Shown in pieces: positions 52,372 to 62,625 of a stretch of 64,000 bases of DNA. A model generated the notes under the pieces. The model searched no databases and was not told the origin of the DNA. It was given only the letters and a program-made list of their open reading frames with translations. Position numbers and translations under genes: made by a program. The stretch is from CAJQLB01 sp041392065 (lineage in GTDB: Bacteria > Bacteroidota > Bacteroidia > Flavobacteriales > Flavobacteriaceae), in NCBI GenBank assembly GCA_041392065.1, contig JAWKMU010000005.1, forward strand, positions 124,001 to 188,000, given 5' to 3'. Numbering within the stretch: the stretch's first letter is position 1; each line of letters starts with the position of its first letter.

Positions 52372-53454
52372 CTAACCTTTATAAAAAGGCAGTTTTACAA
52401 CGGTTGCTAGAACTGCATTTTTTCTAATTTGAATATTTATTTTGCTGCCAATATCTGTAAAGACAGTTGGAACGTAACCTAAACCTATGCCAATACCTAA
52501 GCTAGGACTCATAGTGCCAGAAGTGACTTCACCAATCTTATTTCCGTTGCCATCAACAATATCGTATCCATGACGAGGTATTCCACGTTCGTCCAACTCA
52601 AAAGCAACTAATTTACGCTCTGGTCCACGACGTTTTTGGTCTTCAAGGGCTTCAGAATTGGTAAATTCTTTGGTGAATTTTGTGATCCAACCCAAACCAG
52701 CTTCAATTGGAGAAGTTGTATCATCTATATCATTTCCGTAAAGGCAATAACCCATTTCAAGACGCAAAGTATCTCGTGCTGCTAAGCCAATAGGTTTAAT
52801 ACCATAAGCTGCTCCAGCTTCAAACACCTTATCCCAAACTTGCTTTACTTCACTGTTTTTGCAATAAATTTCAAATCCTCCACTTCCTGTATAACCAGTT
52901 GCAGAGATAATTACATGCTCTATACCAGCAAAATCGCCGACAATAAAATTATAGAATTTAATAGCTGATAAGTCATGGCTTGAAAGACTCTGCATCGCTT
53001 CAACCGCTTTTGGACCTTGTATTGCTAAGAGTGAATAATCCTCAGACAAATCTCGCATTTCTGCTCCAACGTCATTTTTAGATTTAATCCAGTTCCAATC
53101 TTTTTCAATATTGCTAGCATTAACAACTAATAAATAAGTTTCATCTTTAACTTGGTATACAATTAAATCATCAACAATTCCTCCATCATCGTTTGGCATG
53201 CAGCTATATTGAGCTTTTCCTACAGATAATTTACTAGCATCGTTACTTGTTACTTTTTGGATTAAAGCTAAAGCATTTGGTCCTTCAATTAAAAATTCGC
53301 CCATGTGAGAAACGTCAAACACACCAACACCTTTTCTAACGGTTTCGTGTTCTATATTTACACCTTCATATTGAACTGGCATGTTATAGCCAGCGAATGG
53401 TACCATTTTTGCTCCAAGGGCTTCGTGAGTAGAAGTTAACGCTGTATTTTTCAT
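52372..53454 (-). CDS. gcvT: Aminomethyltransferase, glycine cleavage T protein
   Basis: A 360-residue protein with the T-protein landmarks: GVGVFDVSHMGEFLIEGP near residue 42, YTGSGGFEIY near 187, and LAARDTLRLEMGYCLYGNDI near 225 with the catalytic aspartate. It transfers the methylene group to tetrahydrofolate. The glycine-cleavage partners are not in this window. No glycine riboswitch-like structure is visible in the gap before it. Confidence 0.96.
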   Translation of the reverse strand: MKNTALTSTHEALGAKMVPFAGYNMPVQYEGVNIEHETVRKGVGVFDVSHMGEFLIEGPNALALIQKVTSNDASKLSVGKAQYSCMPNDDGGIVDDLIVYQVKDETYLLVVNASNIEKDWNWIKSKNDVGAEMRDLSEDYSLLAIQGPKAVEAMQSLSSHDLSAIKFYNFIVGDFAGIEHVIISATGYTGSGGFEIYCKNSEVKQVWDKVFEAGAAYGIKPIGLAARDTLRLEMGYCLYGNDIDDTTSPIEAGLGWITKFTKEFTNSEALEDQKRRGPERKLVAFELDERGIPRHGYDIVDGNGNKIGEVTSGTMSPSLGIGIGLGYVPTVFTDIGSKINIQIRKNAVLATVVKLPFYKG

Positions 53455-53568
53455 CTGTAGTCAAATAAATTTAGTGACACAAAACTACATAAATTTTATG
53501 TTATACTATTTATAAAATTCGCTTTAAAATAGTTTAGAAAAGAATCGCTATTTATTTGAATTTATTAC

Positions 53569-55989
53569 TTAGTCTTTAGGTTTTAAAGTATAAGAGTTTA
53601 CTGCAACCGAGTCTATTTTTTCTCGTGAATAATACACAGGGAAATATTGATCTTTTGCCCAAGGTTCAAACAAATTACTGTAAAATTCACTATCAGGATC
53701 TCCAGATTGTCCTGGACCATTGGTTCCAACTGCAGCATCCCAATCTCCAGTATTGACTATCATCTTGAACGAAGCACCAGAACTTTGATTATTATTGCCT
53801 CCAGTTGAACCTGGAGTGTAAGCGTTGCCACCTCTTGGCATTGGCCCTAAATCTAATTTGCTTTTGATTGTTTCGTTTACAGAATTGCTAAGTGCATGAG
53901 CCATATAAGAATGTTTAAATTTTTCCTGACCATATTGCCATTTGCTCATATCAGAACCAAGATTGGTTTCTAATTGGTTTATAGCATTTTCAAAGGCATC
54001 TTTTAAAAATAAGTCTCTGCTTAATGTTGCATTAGTTTCGAAATTTGAATCCGGATTTTCTATAAAATCGATAATGGTTTTCATTTGAAAATAAAGAATG
54101 TTTTCATCAACAGCTTTTGGAATAAAATATTTGCGAGCTGAAATTTTGATTTCATTTTCCCAAGCGACATAAATAGCAGCTTCAATGGAGTTAGGCTCTA
54201 ATTTGTAATCCCAATTAGAAAGTAATTTTTGAGCTTCTGCATGTTTACCAATTAAAGCTAAACTTTTCAAGTAGGGCACAAGTGTTCTAGCTGGAATGGA
54301 GAGATAGTCTACTTGTAAAGCTTTCATGTCATCCATAGTCATTTTTTTGCCAGAACCGAGAACTTCACCTACACGTTCACCTCGATAAGGATCAGACCAC
54401 GAATAACCAATGGCATTCCAATGTGTGTAATCGTCAGGTGTTACATTTTCATTTGCTGTTGCTATAAAGCCTTTTTCAGGATTGTAAGCATGCGGTTTTT
54501 CAATGATTGGCAAATAACCATCCCATTCGTAGCTGCCATCACCAGGAACTGGAACTAAACCACTAAAATTATTTCTAATAGGTGCAATGCCAACGGCTTG
54601 CCAACCAATATTTCCTTCTTTGTCTGCCCAAATCATATTTTCACCTGGAATATGACTGTAGTTACAAGCTTCACGAAATTCTTCCCAAGTCTTTGCCTGA
54701 TCCATACGTAAAGAGGCTAGATAAGGAGATCCTCCAGGCTCTAACCATGCACAACGTACAGCATAAGCCTTAAAATTTTCTTTATCAATGTATGCTACTG
54801 GACCATGTTGAGTATAAAATAAATCGACACTAACATCATCTTGATCTTTAACTTTTATAGTTTCAGTAATAATATTCATATCAACCCAATTGTCTTTATA
54901 TTTATATTGATTTGGATTCACTGGATTCAAATCATAAACATAAAGGTCTTCACCATCAGTTTCAAAAACAGTAAGTCCCCAAGTTCCATACTCATTATGA
55001 CCAATAGAAATCCCAGGAATTTCAGGCTCTCCACCACCAATAACGTTCCAACCTGGAGCTACTAGATGAGCCATATAACGAAGAGATGGTACAGCAATAC
55101 GACGATGAGGATCGTTTGCCATATATGTATTGCCATCTTTCATAAGCTTACCACTTACTACCCAATTATTGCTTCCAATGGCTAAAGAATCGTTGTTTGT
55201 TTCATTCATTTGAAGTAGAGCAGTAGCACTTTCTGATTTTCTGTATTCTGGAATAACGTCTTCCGGCTGAAATTTCACAGTTTGTCTATAGGCATGGTAA
55301 AGCTCTAAAATATCATCATCTAAAAGTTCTCCGTTTATTTTAGGATCCAAGTTGATGTTTGGATCTTTTGGATGAAACCACGTTAACTTTTTTACTCTTT
55401 CTGAACCTATTTTAGCTACTGCACGACCAATTTGCAGCTCTTCATCAATATTTCCTAAAAGACCTTGGTGTCTTGAAATCACCACTTCTGGTGTCCATTT
55501 TTCCGGTTTAATATTAAGAAGTTTAAACTCAATTGGTAAACTATCAGGAGTTTTTAATATTTCGTCAATATAAGCGTTTACACCATTAGTATATGCTGTT
55601 ATTATCTCTTGGCCATCATTGTGATAATGATTCATTTCTGTTGTCATATCACCGCGAAATTTAAAAAGTCTTGTCCCAATATCACGCTTGAGTTCTCGCT
55701 CTCCTAAAATCTCTGCAACTGTTCCTGTGGCTTGTCGTCTCCATATTTCAAATTGAAATAAACGATCTTTTGCTGCAGCATAGCCTTGTGCAAAGAACAA
55801 GTCTTTTTGGTTTTTTGCATAAATGTGATTTATTCCCCATTGATCTCTAATAATTTCAACAGGTTCAGTTAAACCTTTAATTTGTAGTTGATTATCTTCG
55901 GTTTTTGATTTTTTACAGGAATAAATAAATAAACTAATTGATAAAAGTAGAATGAAAGAATGTTTGGTTGGTTTTAATTGAAATAGCAT
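53569..55989 (-). CDS. Penicillin acylase family lipoprotein
   Basis: An 806-residue protein of the Ntn-hydrolase penicillin acylase family, with a lipobox ending YSC (Cys25). The N-terminal alpha part has RDQWGINHIYAKNQKDLFFAQG. The likely autocatalytic cut exposes Ser273 in LAIGSNNWVVSG, followed by DPHRRIAVPS near residue 295. The partner asparagine region is in FNPG-like segment TANENVTPDDY. It should hydrolyse N-acyl bonds in the periplasm, possibly of acyl-homoserine lactones or other amides. Substrate unproven. Confidence 0.88.
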   Translation of the reverse strand: MLFQLKPTKHSFILLLSISLFIYSCKKSKTEDNQLQIKGLTEPVEIIRDQWGINHIYAKNQKDLFFAQGYAAAKDRLFQFEIWRRQATGTVAEILGERELKRDIGTRLFKFRGDMTTEMNHYHNDGQEIITAYTNGVNAYIDEILKTPDSLPIEFKLLNIKPEKWTPEVVISRHQGLLGNIDEELQIGRAVAKIGSERVKKLTWFHPKDPNINLDPKINGELLDDDILELYHAYRQTVKFQPEDVIPEYRKSESATALLQMNETNNDSLAIGSNNWVVSGKLMKDGNTYMANDPHRRIAVPSLRYMAHLVAPGWNVIGGGEPEIPGISIGHNEYGTWGLTVFETDGEDLYVYDLNPVNPNQYKYKDNWVDMNIITETIKVKDQDDVSVDLFYTQHGPVAYIDKENFKAYAVRCAWLEPGGSPYLASLRMDQAKTWEEFREACNYSHIPGENMIWADKEGNIGWQAVGIAPIRNNFSGLVPVPGDGSYEWDGYLPIIEKPHAYNPEKGFIATANENVTPDDYTHWNAIGYSWSDPYRGERVGEVLGSGKKMTMDDMKALQVDYLSIPARTLVPYLKSLALIGKHAEAQKLLSNWDYKLEPNSIEAAIYVAWENEIKISARKYFIPKAVDENILYFQMKTIIDFIENPDSNFETNATLSRDLFLKDAFENAINQLETNLGSDMSKWQYGQEKFKHSYMAHALSNSVNETIKSKLDLGPMPRGGNAYTPGSTGGNNNQSSGASFKMIVNTGDWDAAVGTNGPGQSGDPDSEFYSNLFEPWAKDQYFPVYYSREKIDSVAVNSYTLKPKD

Positions 55990-56056
55990 TATTTAATGTT
56001 TATATAAATAAGCTAATCTCGATTAAATAGAATGGGAAATACTAAGGTACTATTTT

Positions 56057-57355
56057 TTAATGATTACTTCTTAAAAAGGACTTTAATTCATTGTAATCTT
56101 TAATTTTTACCGATGCTTTTTTCTTATTCATTACAGATTTTATTTGTGCTGGTAATTCAATTTTAGATTGAATAACCTTTTCAACAACATCCAAAAATTT
56201 TGTTGGATGTGCTGTTTCCAAAAACACACAATGACAATCTGATTTTGTTTTCAAATATGCTTTGGCACCAAGATATCCAACTGCTCCATGTGGATCTGCT
56301 ACATAACTGTAGTTGTTGTAAATTTCGAGAATAGCATTTTCAGTTTCTGAATCAGAAAAACTAAAAGAAGAAAGATTATTTTGTAGAAGTTTGAAATCAT
56401 TATTATAAATTTCTTGTATTCTCACAAAATTACTTGGATTTCCAACATCCATGGCGTTACTTATAGTTTGTACTGAAGGTTTTGGATTGTATAGTTGAGT
56501 TTTTAAGTATTCTGTAACGACGTTATTTTCATTGTTTGAAGCAATAAAATGCTTGATTGGTAACCCTAATTTTTGTGCCATCATTCCAGCGCAAATATTC
56601 CCAAAATTGCCACTAGGTACAGAAAATACAATGTTTTTATATTTATTTTTTAATTGCTTATAAGCAAACATAAAATAGAACATTTGAGGCAACCAACGTG
56701 CAACATTTATTGAGTTTGCAGACGTTAATTGCAATTTGCTGGTTAATTCTTCATCTAGAAAAACACGTTTTACCATATCTTGGCAATCGTCAAAAACACC
56801 ATCAACCTCAAGTGCTGTAATATTTTGTCCTAGTGTAGTAAGCTGTTTTTCTTGAATATCGCTCACTTTTCCGCTAGGATAGAGGATAACCACATTAACA
56901 CCTTTTACGCCTAGAAATCCATTGGCAACTGCTCCTCCTGTATCACCAGAAGTGGCAACCAAAACCGTTACTTCTTTCTTATTGTTTTTATTGAAGTAAC
57001 CTAAACATCTTGCCATAAAACGAGCTCCAACATCTTTAAACGCCATTGTTGGACCATGAAATAATTCTAAAGTTGATATGTTTTCGTTTAAATTAACAAT
57101 AGGAAAATCAAAAGATAAAGTATCTTCAACTATCTTTTTTAATTCGGCTTCAGGAATTTCTGGAAGCACAAATTGCTTGATAGTTTCGTAAGCAATTTCA
57201 GTATTTGATAATTGATTGATACACTCGAAAAAATCTTTAGGTAAAGGTGTGATACTTTCAGGAAAATACAAACCTCTATCAGGAGCAAGTCCTTTAATAA
57301 CAGCTTCTTTAAAAGATGTATTTGGTGCTTTTTTATTAAGTGAAAAGTAATTCAT
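56057..57355 (-). CDS. thrC: Threonine synthase
   Basis: A 432-residue PLP enzyme. The PLP lysine is in GPTMAFKDVGARFMAR near residue 105. The phosphate loop is VATSGDTGGAV near 133. The start MNYFSLNKKAPNTSFKEAV is typical. It converts phosphohomoserine to threonine. It is the last gene of thrA-thrB-thrC, six bases after thrB. Confidence 0.97.
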   Translation of the reverse strand: MNYFSLNKKAPNTSFKEAVIKGLAPDRGLYFPESITPLPKDFFECINQLSNTEIAYETIKQFVLPEIPEAELKKIVEDTLSFDFPIVNLNENISTLELFHGPTMAFKDVGARFMARCLGYFNKNNKKEVTVLVATSGDTGGAVANGFLGVKGVNVVILYPSGKVSDIQEKQLTTLGQNITALEVDGVFDDCQDMVKRVFLDEELTSKLQLTSANSINVARWLPQMFYFMFAYKQLKNKYKNIVFSVPSGNFGNICAGMMAQKLGLPIKHFIASNNENNVVTEYLKTQLYNPKPSVQTISNAMDVGNPSNFVRIQEIYNNDFKLLQNNLSSFSFSDSETENAILEIYNNYSYVADPHGAVGYLGAKAYLKTKSDCHCVFLETAHPTKFLDVVEKVIQSKIELPAQIKSVMNKKKASVKIKDYNELKSFLRSNH

Positions 57356-57361
57356 AATACT

Positions 57362-58291
57362 TTAAGATTTGAGGATTTTGATACCTTTTGTATTGATGTC
57401 TGAAACAAATGTATTAAACTCGATTCCAGTTGAAGCATAAACCGATTGTATAGCTTTTTCAACATTAAGAGCTGTTTCTTTACCTTGACTCAAAGCAAAA
57501 ATAGAAGGTCCAGAACCAGAAATGGCACAACCTAAAGCACCAGCTTCTAAGGCTGCAAATTTTACATCATCAAAGTGAGGAATAAGTTGTTTTCTGTAAG
57601 GTTCAACAATAATATCTTGAAGTGATCTGTGTATTAATTTATAATCGCTTGTATGTAAAGCATGAATTAGGCTACCAACATTTGCCCATTGAGCAGTAGC
57701 ATCTTTTAAGCTTACTTTTTTGGGTAATATTTCTCGTGCTTCAGAAGTTTTAATTTCAATTTGTGGATGAATTAAAGTGGCATATAATTCCTGTGGTGTT
57801 GGAATTTGTAAGATATCTAAAGGCAAAGTGCTTTTTACTAATGTGATTCCGCCAAAAATCGCTGGCGCTAAATTGTCGGCATGCTCACTTTTACTTGCTA
57901 AGGCTTCACCTTTCATTGCAAAATAGGTGAGTTGTGTTTTATTGTAGGGTTTTCCTAATAGTTCATTCATACCAAATACGCTACCAACAGCACTAGCTGC
58001 ACTACTACCAATTCCACTTCCAGGTTTGATATGCTTGTATATTTCAATTTCAAATCCACAATCTGGATTGAGATGTTCGTACATGGCTAAAGCTGATACT
58101 CCAGCGACATTTTTCTCAACTTCATAAGGTAAATCATAACCTTCAATATGTGTTATTTTAATGCCTTTTTCGTCAACTTTTCTAATCACCATTTCGTCGC
58201 CTTTGTTATCTAAGCAAAATCCTAGCACATCAAAGCCACAGGCTACATTTGCAACGGTTGCTGGTGAAAATATTTTTATTTCTTTATTCAT
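57362..58291 (-). CDS. thrB: Homoserine kinase
   Basis: A 309-residue GHMP kinase with the ATP loop PGSGIGSSAASAVGS near residue 90 and the C-terminal GALGCAISGSGPSIFAL. It phosphorylates homoserine. It starts three bases after thrA, so translation may be coupled. Confidence 0.97.
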   Translation of the reverse strand: MNKEIKIFSPATVANVACGFDVLGFCLDNKGDEMVIRKVDEKGIKITHIEGYDLPYEVEKNVAGVSALAMYEHLNPDCGFEIEIYKHIKPGSGIGSSAASAVGSVFGMNELLGKPYNKTQLTYFAMKGEALASKSEHADNLAPAIFGGITLVKSTLPLDILQIPTPQELYATLIHPQIEIKTSEAREILPKKVSLKDATAQWANVGSLIHALHTSDYKLIHRSLQDIIVEPYRKQLIPHFDDVKFAALEAGALGCAISGSGPSIFALSQGKETALNVEKAIQSVYASTGIEFNTFVSDINTKGIKILKS

Positions 58292-58294
58292 GGA

Positions 58295-60748
58295 TTAGTT
58301 ACTCGCAATTTTAATAATGTCGGCAAATAAACCAGATGCTGTAACGTCTGCACCAGCTCCAGCTCCTTTTATAATAAGAGGCTGTTCTGGATAGCGTTCA
58401 GTGTAGAACATTACAATATTGTCCTTTCCTTTTAGATTGTAGAAAGGATGACCTTCAGGAATTTCCCTTAAACCAACTTTAGCTTTTCCTTTGCTGAATT
58501 CCGCAACATACTTAAGTTGGCAATTTTTTGCTTTTGCCGAAGCATATAATTTTTGAAAATGAGCTTCGTCTTCAATTAAGGAATCATAAAAGTCATCTAC
58601 AGTATTACTTTCAAGATTATTTTTAGTTAAAAATGGTTCTATTTCTACGTCTTCAATTTCCATTTCATTGCCATTTTCTCTTGCTAAAATTAAAATCTTT
58701 CTAGCCACATCTATACCGCTTAAATCTATTCTTGGATCTGGTTCAGTGTAACCTTCAAATTGAGCTTGTTTTACAGTATCGTGAAAGTTTTTTCGATCGC
58801 TAAAATTGTTAAACACAAAATTTAAACTTCCTGATAAAACTGCCAAAACGTGAGTTACTTTATCACCTGAAGTTACAAGATTTTTAAGTGTATTTATTAT
58901 TGGTAATCCTGCACCAACATTGGTTTCATATAAAAATGGAGCGTTATATTTTAATGCTAAACTTTGTAAGTATTTGTAGTTGCTAAAATCTCCTGAGCAT
59001 GCAATTTTATTACATGCAACCACAGCAATATTTTTCTTTAAATATTGAGCATACATATTTGAAACATCTTCGTTTGCAGTAATATCAACAAAAATGCTAT
59101 TACGTAGGTTCATTTCAACGGCTTTATCAAAAAATCCTTTTATGCTAGATTTTTGAGCAAAATTAAATTCTGTAATCCATCTATCAAGATCAAAACCTTT
59201 GTTGTTAAAAACCATTTTTCTTGAGTTGGAAATACCAACAATACGTAAATCAATCTTTAAATTTTTCCTTAGGAAATTTTGTTGCTGTTGTATTTGGTCT
59301 ATTAGTTTTTCACCAACATTTCCTATTCCAGTGATAAATAAATTGATCTGTTTGGTTGGAACTTCAAAAAAACGTTCATGTATAGTATTTAGAGCTTTTT
59401 TTACGTCGTTTTTTGAAATTACAGCCGAAATATTTCTTTCTGAAGCTCCTTGAGCAATAGCTCTAACATTAACATTGTTTTTTCCTAATGCACTGAACAT
59501 TTTTCCGCTTATACCTTGATGATTTCTCATATTATCACCAACTATAGCCACTATAGCGAGGTCTTTTTCAACAATTATTGGGTCAATCTTATGTAGTGAT
59601 ATTTCGTTTTCAAAAGTCTTGTCAATTGCTGCTTTTGCATTATTAGCATCTTTTTCAGAAATACCAATACAAATGGAATGTTCTGATGACGCTTGTGTGA
59701 TTAAAATCACATTAATTTTTTCATTAGATAAAGTTTCAAATAATCGTTTTGAAAACCCAGGAATACCAACCATTCCGTTACCTTGAAGTGTAAGTAAAGC
59801 TATATTATCAATGTTACTAATGCCTTTCACAGCAAGACTTGTTCCATTGGTACTTTCTTTTGAGATGTATGTTCCGGCGTCTTTTGGAGCTAAAGTGTTT
59901 TTAATAACAATAGGTATGTTTTTATCTAATACTGGTTGAACGGTTGGAGGATAAAGTACTTTTGCACCAAAGTGAGACAATTCAACAGCTTCTTGGTAAG
60001 AAAGTCTTTCAATGGGTTTGGCTTGTTTTACTAATTTTGGGTTGGTTGTATACATACCACTAACATCAGTCCAAATTTGTAGCTCTTCTACGTTAAGAGC
60101 TGCTGCAACTATAGCTGCTGTATAGTCCGAACCACCTCGACCAAGCGTGGTAAATTCACCATCTTTTGATTTTGATATAAAACCAGGAAGGATTGTTATT
60201 TTTGAATGATTATCTTCAAAAAAGTTCTGAATATTAACTTCTGTTTCTTTTGCATAAATAGCTGCATTAGTGTGGTTCTTATCAGTTACTATAAGTTCTT
60301 GCGAATTTTTTAGAGTCGCATCCAATCCTTTAGTTTTTAAGGCTTCAGAAATTATAAATGAGGATAACAACTCACCATAGCTTAGAAGTTTGTCTGTGGT
60401 TTTTGGAGAAAGTTCGTTTATTAGAAAGAGTCCATCTAATAACTGTTCTAAATCCGAAAGTTTTTCGAGCACAAATTGTTTCACGAAATCTTTTTTATTG
60501 GTATTCTCAATTAAACCATCAATAATACTTAGATGTTTTTCTTCTATTTTTTTATATGCATCCTTATATAAAGTGGATTTTTCTACAGCTTTATTAGCGA
60601 CATCAATAAGTTTATCTGTAATGCCACCAACTGCAGAAACCACAACAATACAGTTTTCTGATTTAGAGCTTGATTCTAAAATCGAGATAACTTTATTTAT
60701 GTTTTTGGCCGATCCAACAGATGTACCACCAAATTTTAAAACTTTCAT
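58295..60748 (-). CDS. thrA: Bifunctional aspartate kinase / homoserine dehydrogenase
   Basis: An 817-residue fusion. The kinase part begins with VLKFGGTSVGSA and continues through FTTLGRGGSDYTAAIVAAAL near residue 195, followed by two ACT regulatory regions (about 310-450). The dehydrogenase has LFITGIGNVGEKL near 470 and a homoserine-binding segment with NFVFNNFSD and EPDPRIDLSGIDVARK. It performs the first and third steps from aspartate to threonine. It is first in the operon with thrB and thrC. A thr-codon-containing short frame lies in its upstream region. Confidence 0.97.
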   Translation of the reverse strand: MKVLKFGGTSVGSAKNINKVISILESSSKSENCIVVVSAVGGITDKLIDVANKAVEKSTLYKDAYKKIEEKHLSIIDGLIENTNKKDFVKQFVLEKLSDLEQLLDGLFLINELSPKTTDKLLSYGELLSSFIISEALKTKGLDATLKNSQELIVTDKNHTNAAIYAKETEVNIQNFFEDNHSKITILPGFISKSKDGEFTTLGRGGSDYTAAIVAAALNVEELQIWTDVSGMYTTNPKLVKQAKPIERLSYQEAVELSHFGAKVLYPPTVQPVLDKNIPIVIKNTLAPKDAGTYISKESTNGTSLAVKGISNIDNIALLTLQGNGMVGIPGFSKRLFETLSNEKINVILITQASSEHSICIGISEKDANNAKAAIDKTFENEISLHKIDPIIVEKDLAIVAIVGDNMRNHQGISGKMFSALGKNNVNVRAIAQGASERNISAVISKNDVKKALNTIHERFFEVPTKQINLFITGIGNVGEKLIDQIQQQQNFLRKNLKIDLRIVGISNSRKMVFNNKGFDLDRWITEFNFAQKSSIKGFFDKAVEMNLRNSIFVDITANEDVSNMYAQYLKKNIAVVACNKIACSGDFSNYKYLQSLALKYNAPFLYETNVGAGLPIINTLKNLVTSGDKVTHVLAVLSGSLNFVFNNFSDRKNFHDTVKQAQFEGYTEPDPRIDLSGIDVARKILILARENGNEMEIEDVEIEPFLTKNNLESNTVDDFYDSLIEDEAHFQKLYASAKAKNCQLKYVAEFSKGKAKVGLREIPEGHPFYNLKGKDNIVMFYTERYPEQPLIIKGAGAGADVTASGLFADIIKIASN

Positions 60749-61002
60749 GTTTAAAAATTATTAAATTTAAATTGGGCTGCAAGTTTATGCAACAAAATTA
60801 GAGTTCTAAAGAATAATTAATTAACAACCCAAAAGGGTCGTATTTGATGTTGTAAAAATACCAAATAAAGATAAGTTCCCTTTAGGGAAGGAAAGAAATT
60901 TACAATTATGTCGATTAAAAAAAATCATTTGGTAATTATCCTTTTCAAAAGTATTATTTTTACTGAGATTTTAAAATTTATCCATATTTATTCTATAAAA
61001 GC
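60749..61002. promoter_or_regulatory. Divergent regulatory gap between thrA and the NAD(P)HX repair gene
   Basis: For thrA (minus strand) a candidate -7 element TAATTTTG lies at 60793-60800, and a TTG at 60825-60827 is 24 bases upstream, a loose match. A small frame at 60821-60928 is described separately. The palindrome TTCCCT-TT-AGGGAA lies at 60876-60889. For the plus-strand gene at 61003 I see no clear promoter. Confidence 0.4.
60821..60928 (-). CDS. Possible thrA leader peptide
   Basis: On the minus strand, ATG at 60928 opens a 35-codon frame that ends at TAA 60821-60823. The peptide ends with GIFTTSNTTLLGC, with four threonine codons within six. Threonine runs occur in leader peptides that control thr operons by attenuation. 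However, I do not see a strong terminator hairpin between it and thrA, and a promoter candidate lies after it. It may be a chance frame. Confidence 0.25.
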   Translation of the reverse strand: MIFFNRHNCKFLSFPKGNLSLFGIFTTSNTTLLGC

Positions 61003-62568
61003 ATGAAAATTTTCGCTAAGGAACAAATTTATGAAGGAGACAGGCTCACTGCTGAAAAGCAAAACATAAGTTCTACAGAATTGATGGAACGTGCTGGAAT
61101 GCAAATTTTTAATTGGCTGCATACAAGGATGCAAGGAGCTCAAGTACCAATTCATGTGTTTTGTGGTATTGGAAATAATGGAGGAGATGGACTTGTTGTT
61201 GCCAGACAATTAATAACTCATGGTTATAATGTGTTTACTTATGTTGTAAATTGTAGTGATAAGCGATCTAAAGATTTTTTGGTCAATTATGATAGAATTA
61301 AGACAGTTACAAAAAAGTGGCCAACTCTGTTAGGCTGTGAAGATGAATTTCCAACCATTCATAAAGACGATATTATTGTAGATGCCGTTTTTGGAATTGG
61401 GCTTAACAGACCAGTAGATGATTGGGTAAAGGCACTGTTTTTACACTTCAAAAAATCAAGAGCGTTCACTTTATCTATAGATATGCCTTCTGGTTTATTT
61501 GCCGACAAAGTACCTGACACACAGAATGATGTTGTTAGGGCAAATCATACACTAAGTTTTGCCTCACCAAAATTGGTGTTTTTTTTACCTGATACTGCAA
61601 AATATACTCAGCAGTGGGAAATTTTGGATATTGGATTAGACATGGAGTTTTTGTACACTACTCAAACTGAAGCCGAGCTTATAGGTAAATTTGAAGTACT
61701 ACCATTATATAAACCACGTAAAAAGTTTGATCATAAAGGTACTTATGGTCATGCATTAATAATTGGTGGTAGTTATGGTAAAATAGGTTCGGTTGTGTTA
61801 GCAAGTAAGGCAGTAATGTCTTCAGGAGCAGGTTTAGTAACCGCTTACGTGCCTAGATGTGGTGATATTGTGCTACAGTCGTCCTTTCCGGAAGCAATGG
61901 TTATTTCTGACAAAAATGAATTGATAATTAGTAATATAGATTTTGATTTACAACCAAAAGCTATAGGTATTGGCGTAGGAATGGGAACAGATAAACAAAC
62001 CGTTTCTGCATTTGAAGCTTTTTTAATAGCTAATACAGTTCCGCTAATTATAGATGCTGATGGCATTAATATGCTTTCGAACAAAAAGGCACTTTTAAAA
62101 TTATTAAAACCAAATACAGTTTTAACTCCACATCCAAAAGAACTTGAACGTCTTATTGGCAAATGGAATGATGATTTTGATAAATTAAAAAAAGTAAAAG
62201 CTTTCTCAAAAAAATATAATATTGTAGTTGTAATTAAAGGAGCACATACTATTATAGTACAAAACGATAAGCTTTATATCAATTCAACTGGAAATCCTAG
62301 TTTAGCAACAGCTGGAAGTGGAGATGTTTTAACAGGAATTATAACTGGATTAATTTCACAAGGTTATGAACCTATTATTGCATCAATTTTTGGAGTGTAT
62401 TTACATGGTAGAGCTGCAGATATTGCAGTAGTCTCTTTTGGCTATCAAAGTTTAATAGCAAGCCATATTATTGAATATCTTGGTGAAGCTTATATTGATT
62501 TGTTTAAACAGCCCGAAGAACCAAGAGACAATAGCGATGAAACCAACCAAGAAAATGAGATTAAATAA
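61003..62568 (+). CDS. nnr: Bifunctional NAD(P)H-hydrate epimerase / dehydratase
   Basis: A 521-residue fusion. The N-terminal epimerase domain has FCGIGNNGGDGLVVARQL near residue 55. The C-terminal dehydratase has GTYGHALIIGGSYGKIGSVV near 250, LTPHPKELERLIGK near 380, and TAGSGDVLTGII near 445. It repairs hydrated NAD(P)H. The tail is acidic. The hutH gene starts 57 bases downstream. Confidence 0.95.
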   Translation: MKIFAKEQIYEGDRLTAEKQNISSTELMERAGMQIFNWLHTRMQGAQVPIHVFCGIGNNGGDGLVVARQLITHGYNVFTYVVNCSDKRSKDFLVNYDRIKTVTKKWPTLLGCEDEFPTIHKDDIIVDAVFGIGLNRPVDDWVKALFLHFKKSRAFTLSIDMPSGLFADKVPDTQNDVVRANHTLSFASPKLVFFLPDTAKYTQQWEILDIGLDMEFLYTTQTEAELIGKFEVLPLYKPRKKFDHKGTYGHALIIGGSYGKIGSVVLASKAVMSSGAGLVTAYVPRCGDIVLQSSFPEAMVISDKNELIISNIDFDLQPKAIGIGVGMGTDKQTVSAFEAFLIANTVPLIIDADGINMLSNKKALLKLLKPNTVLTPHPKELERLIGKWNDDFDKLKKVKAFSKKYNIVVVIKGAHTIIVQNDKLYINSTGNPSLATAGSGDVLTGIITGLISQGYEPIIASIFGVYLHGRAADIAVVSFGYQSLIASHIIEYLGEAYIDLFKQPEEPRDNSDETNQENEIK

Positions 62569-62625
62569 AACATTTATTTTGATATAATTTTTTGATTACT
62601 GATTTTTGAAAACTTAAAACTTACT

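Noticed and set aside
52372..53568. A glycine riboswitch controlling gcvT
   Set aside because: The gap upstream of gcvT is short and A+T-rich and shows no paired aptamer structure.
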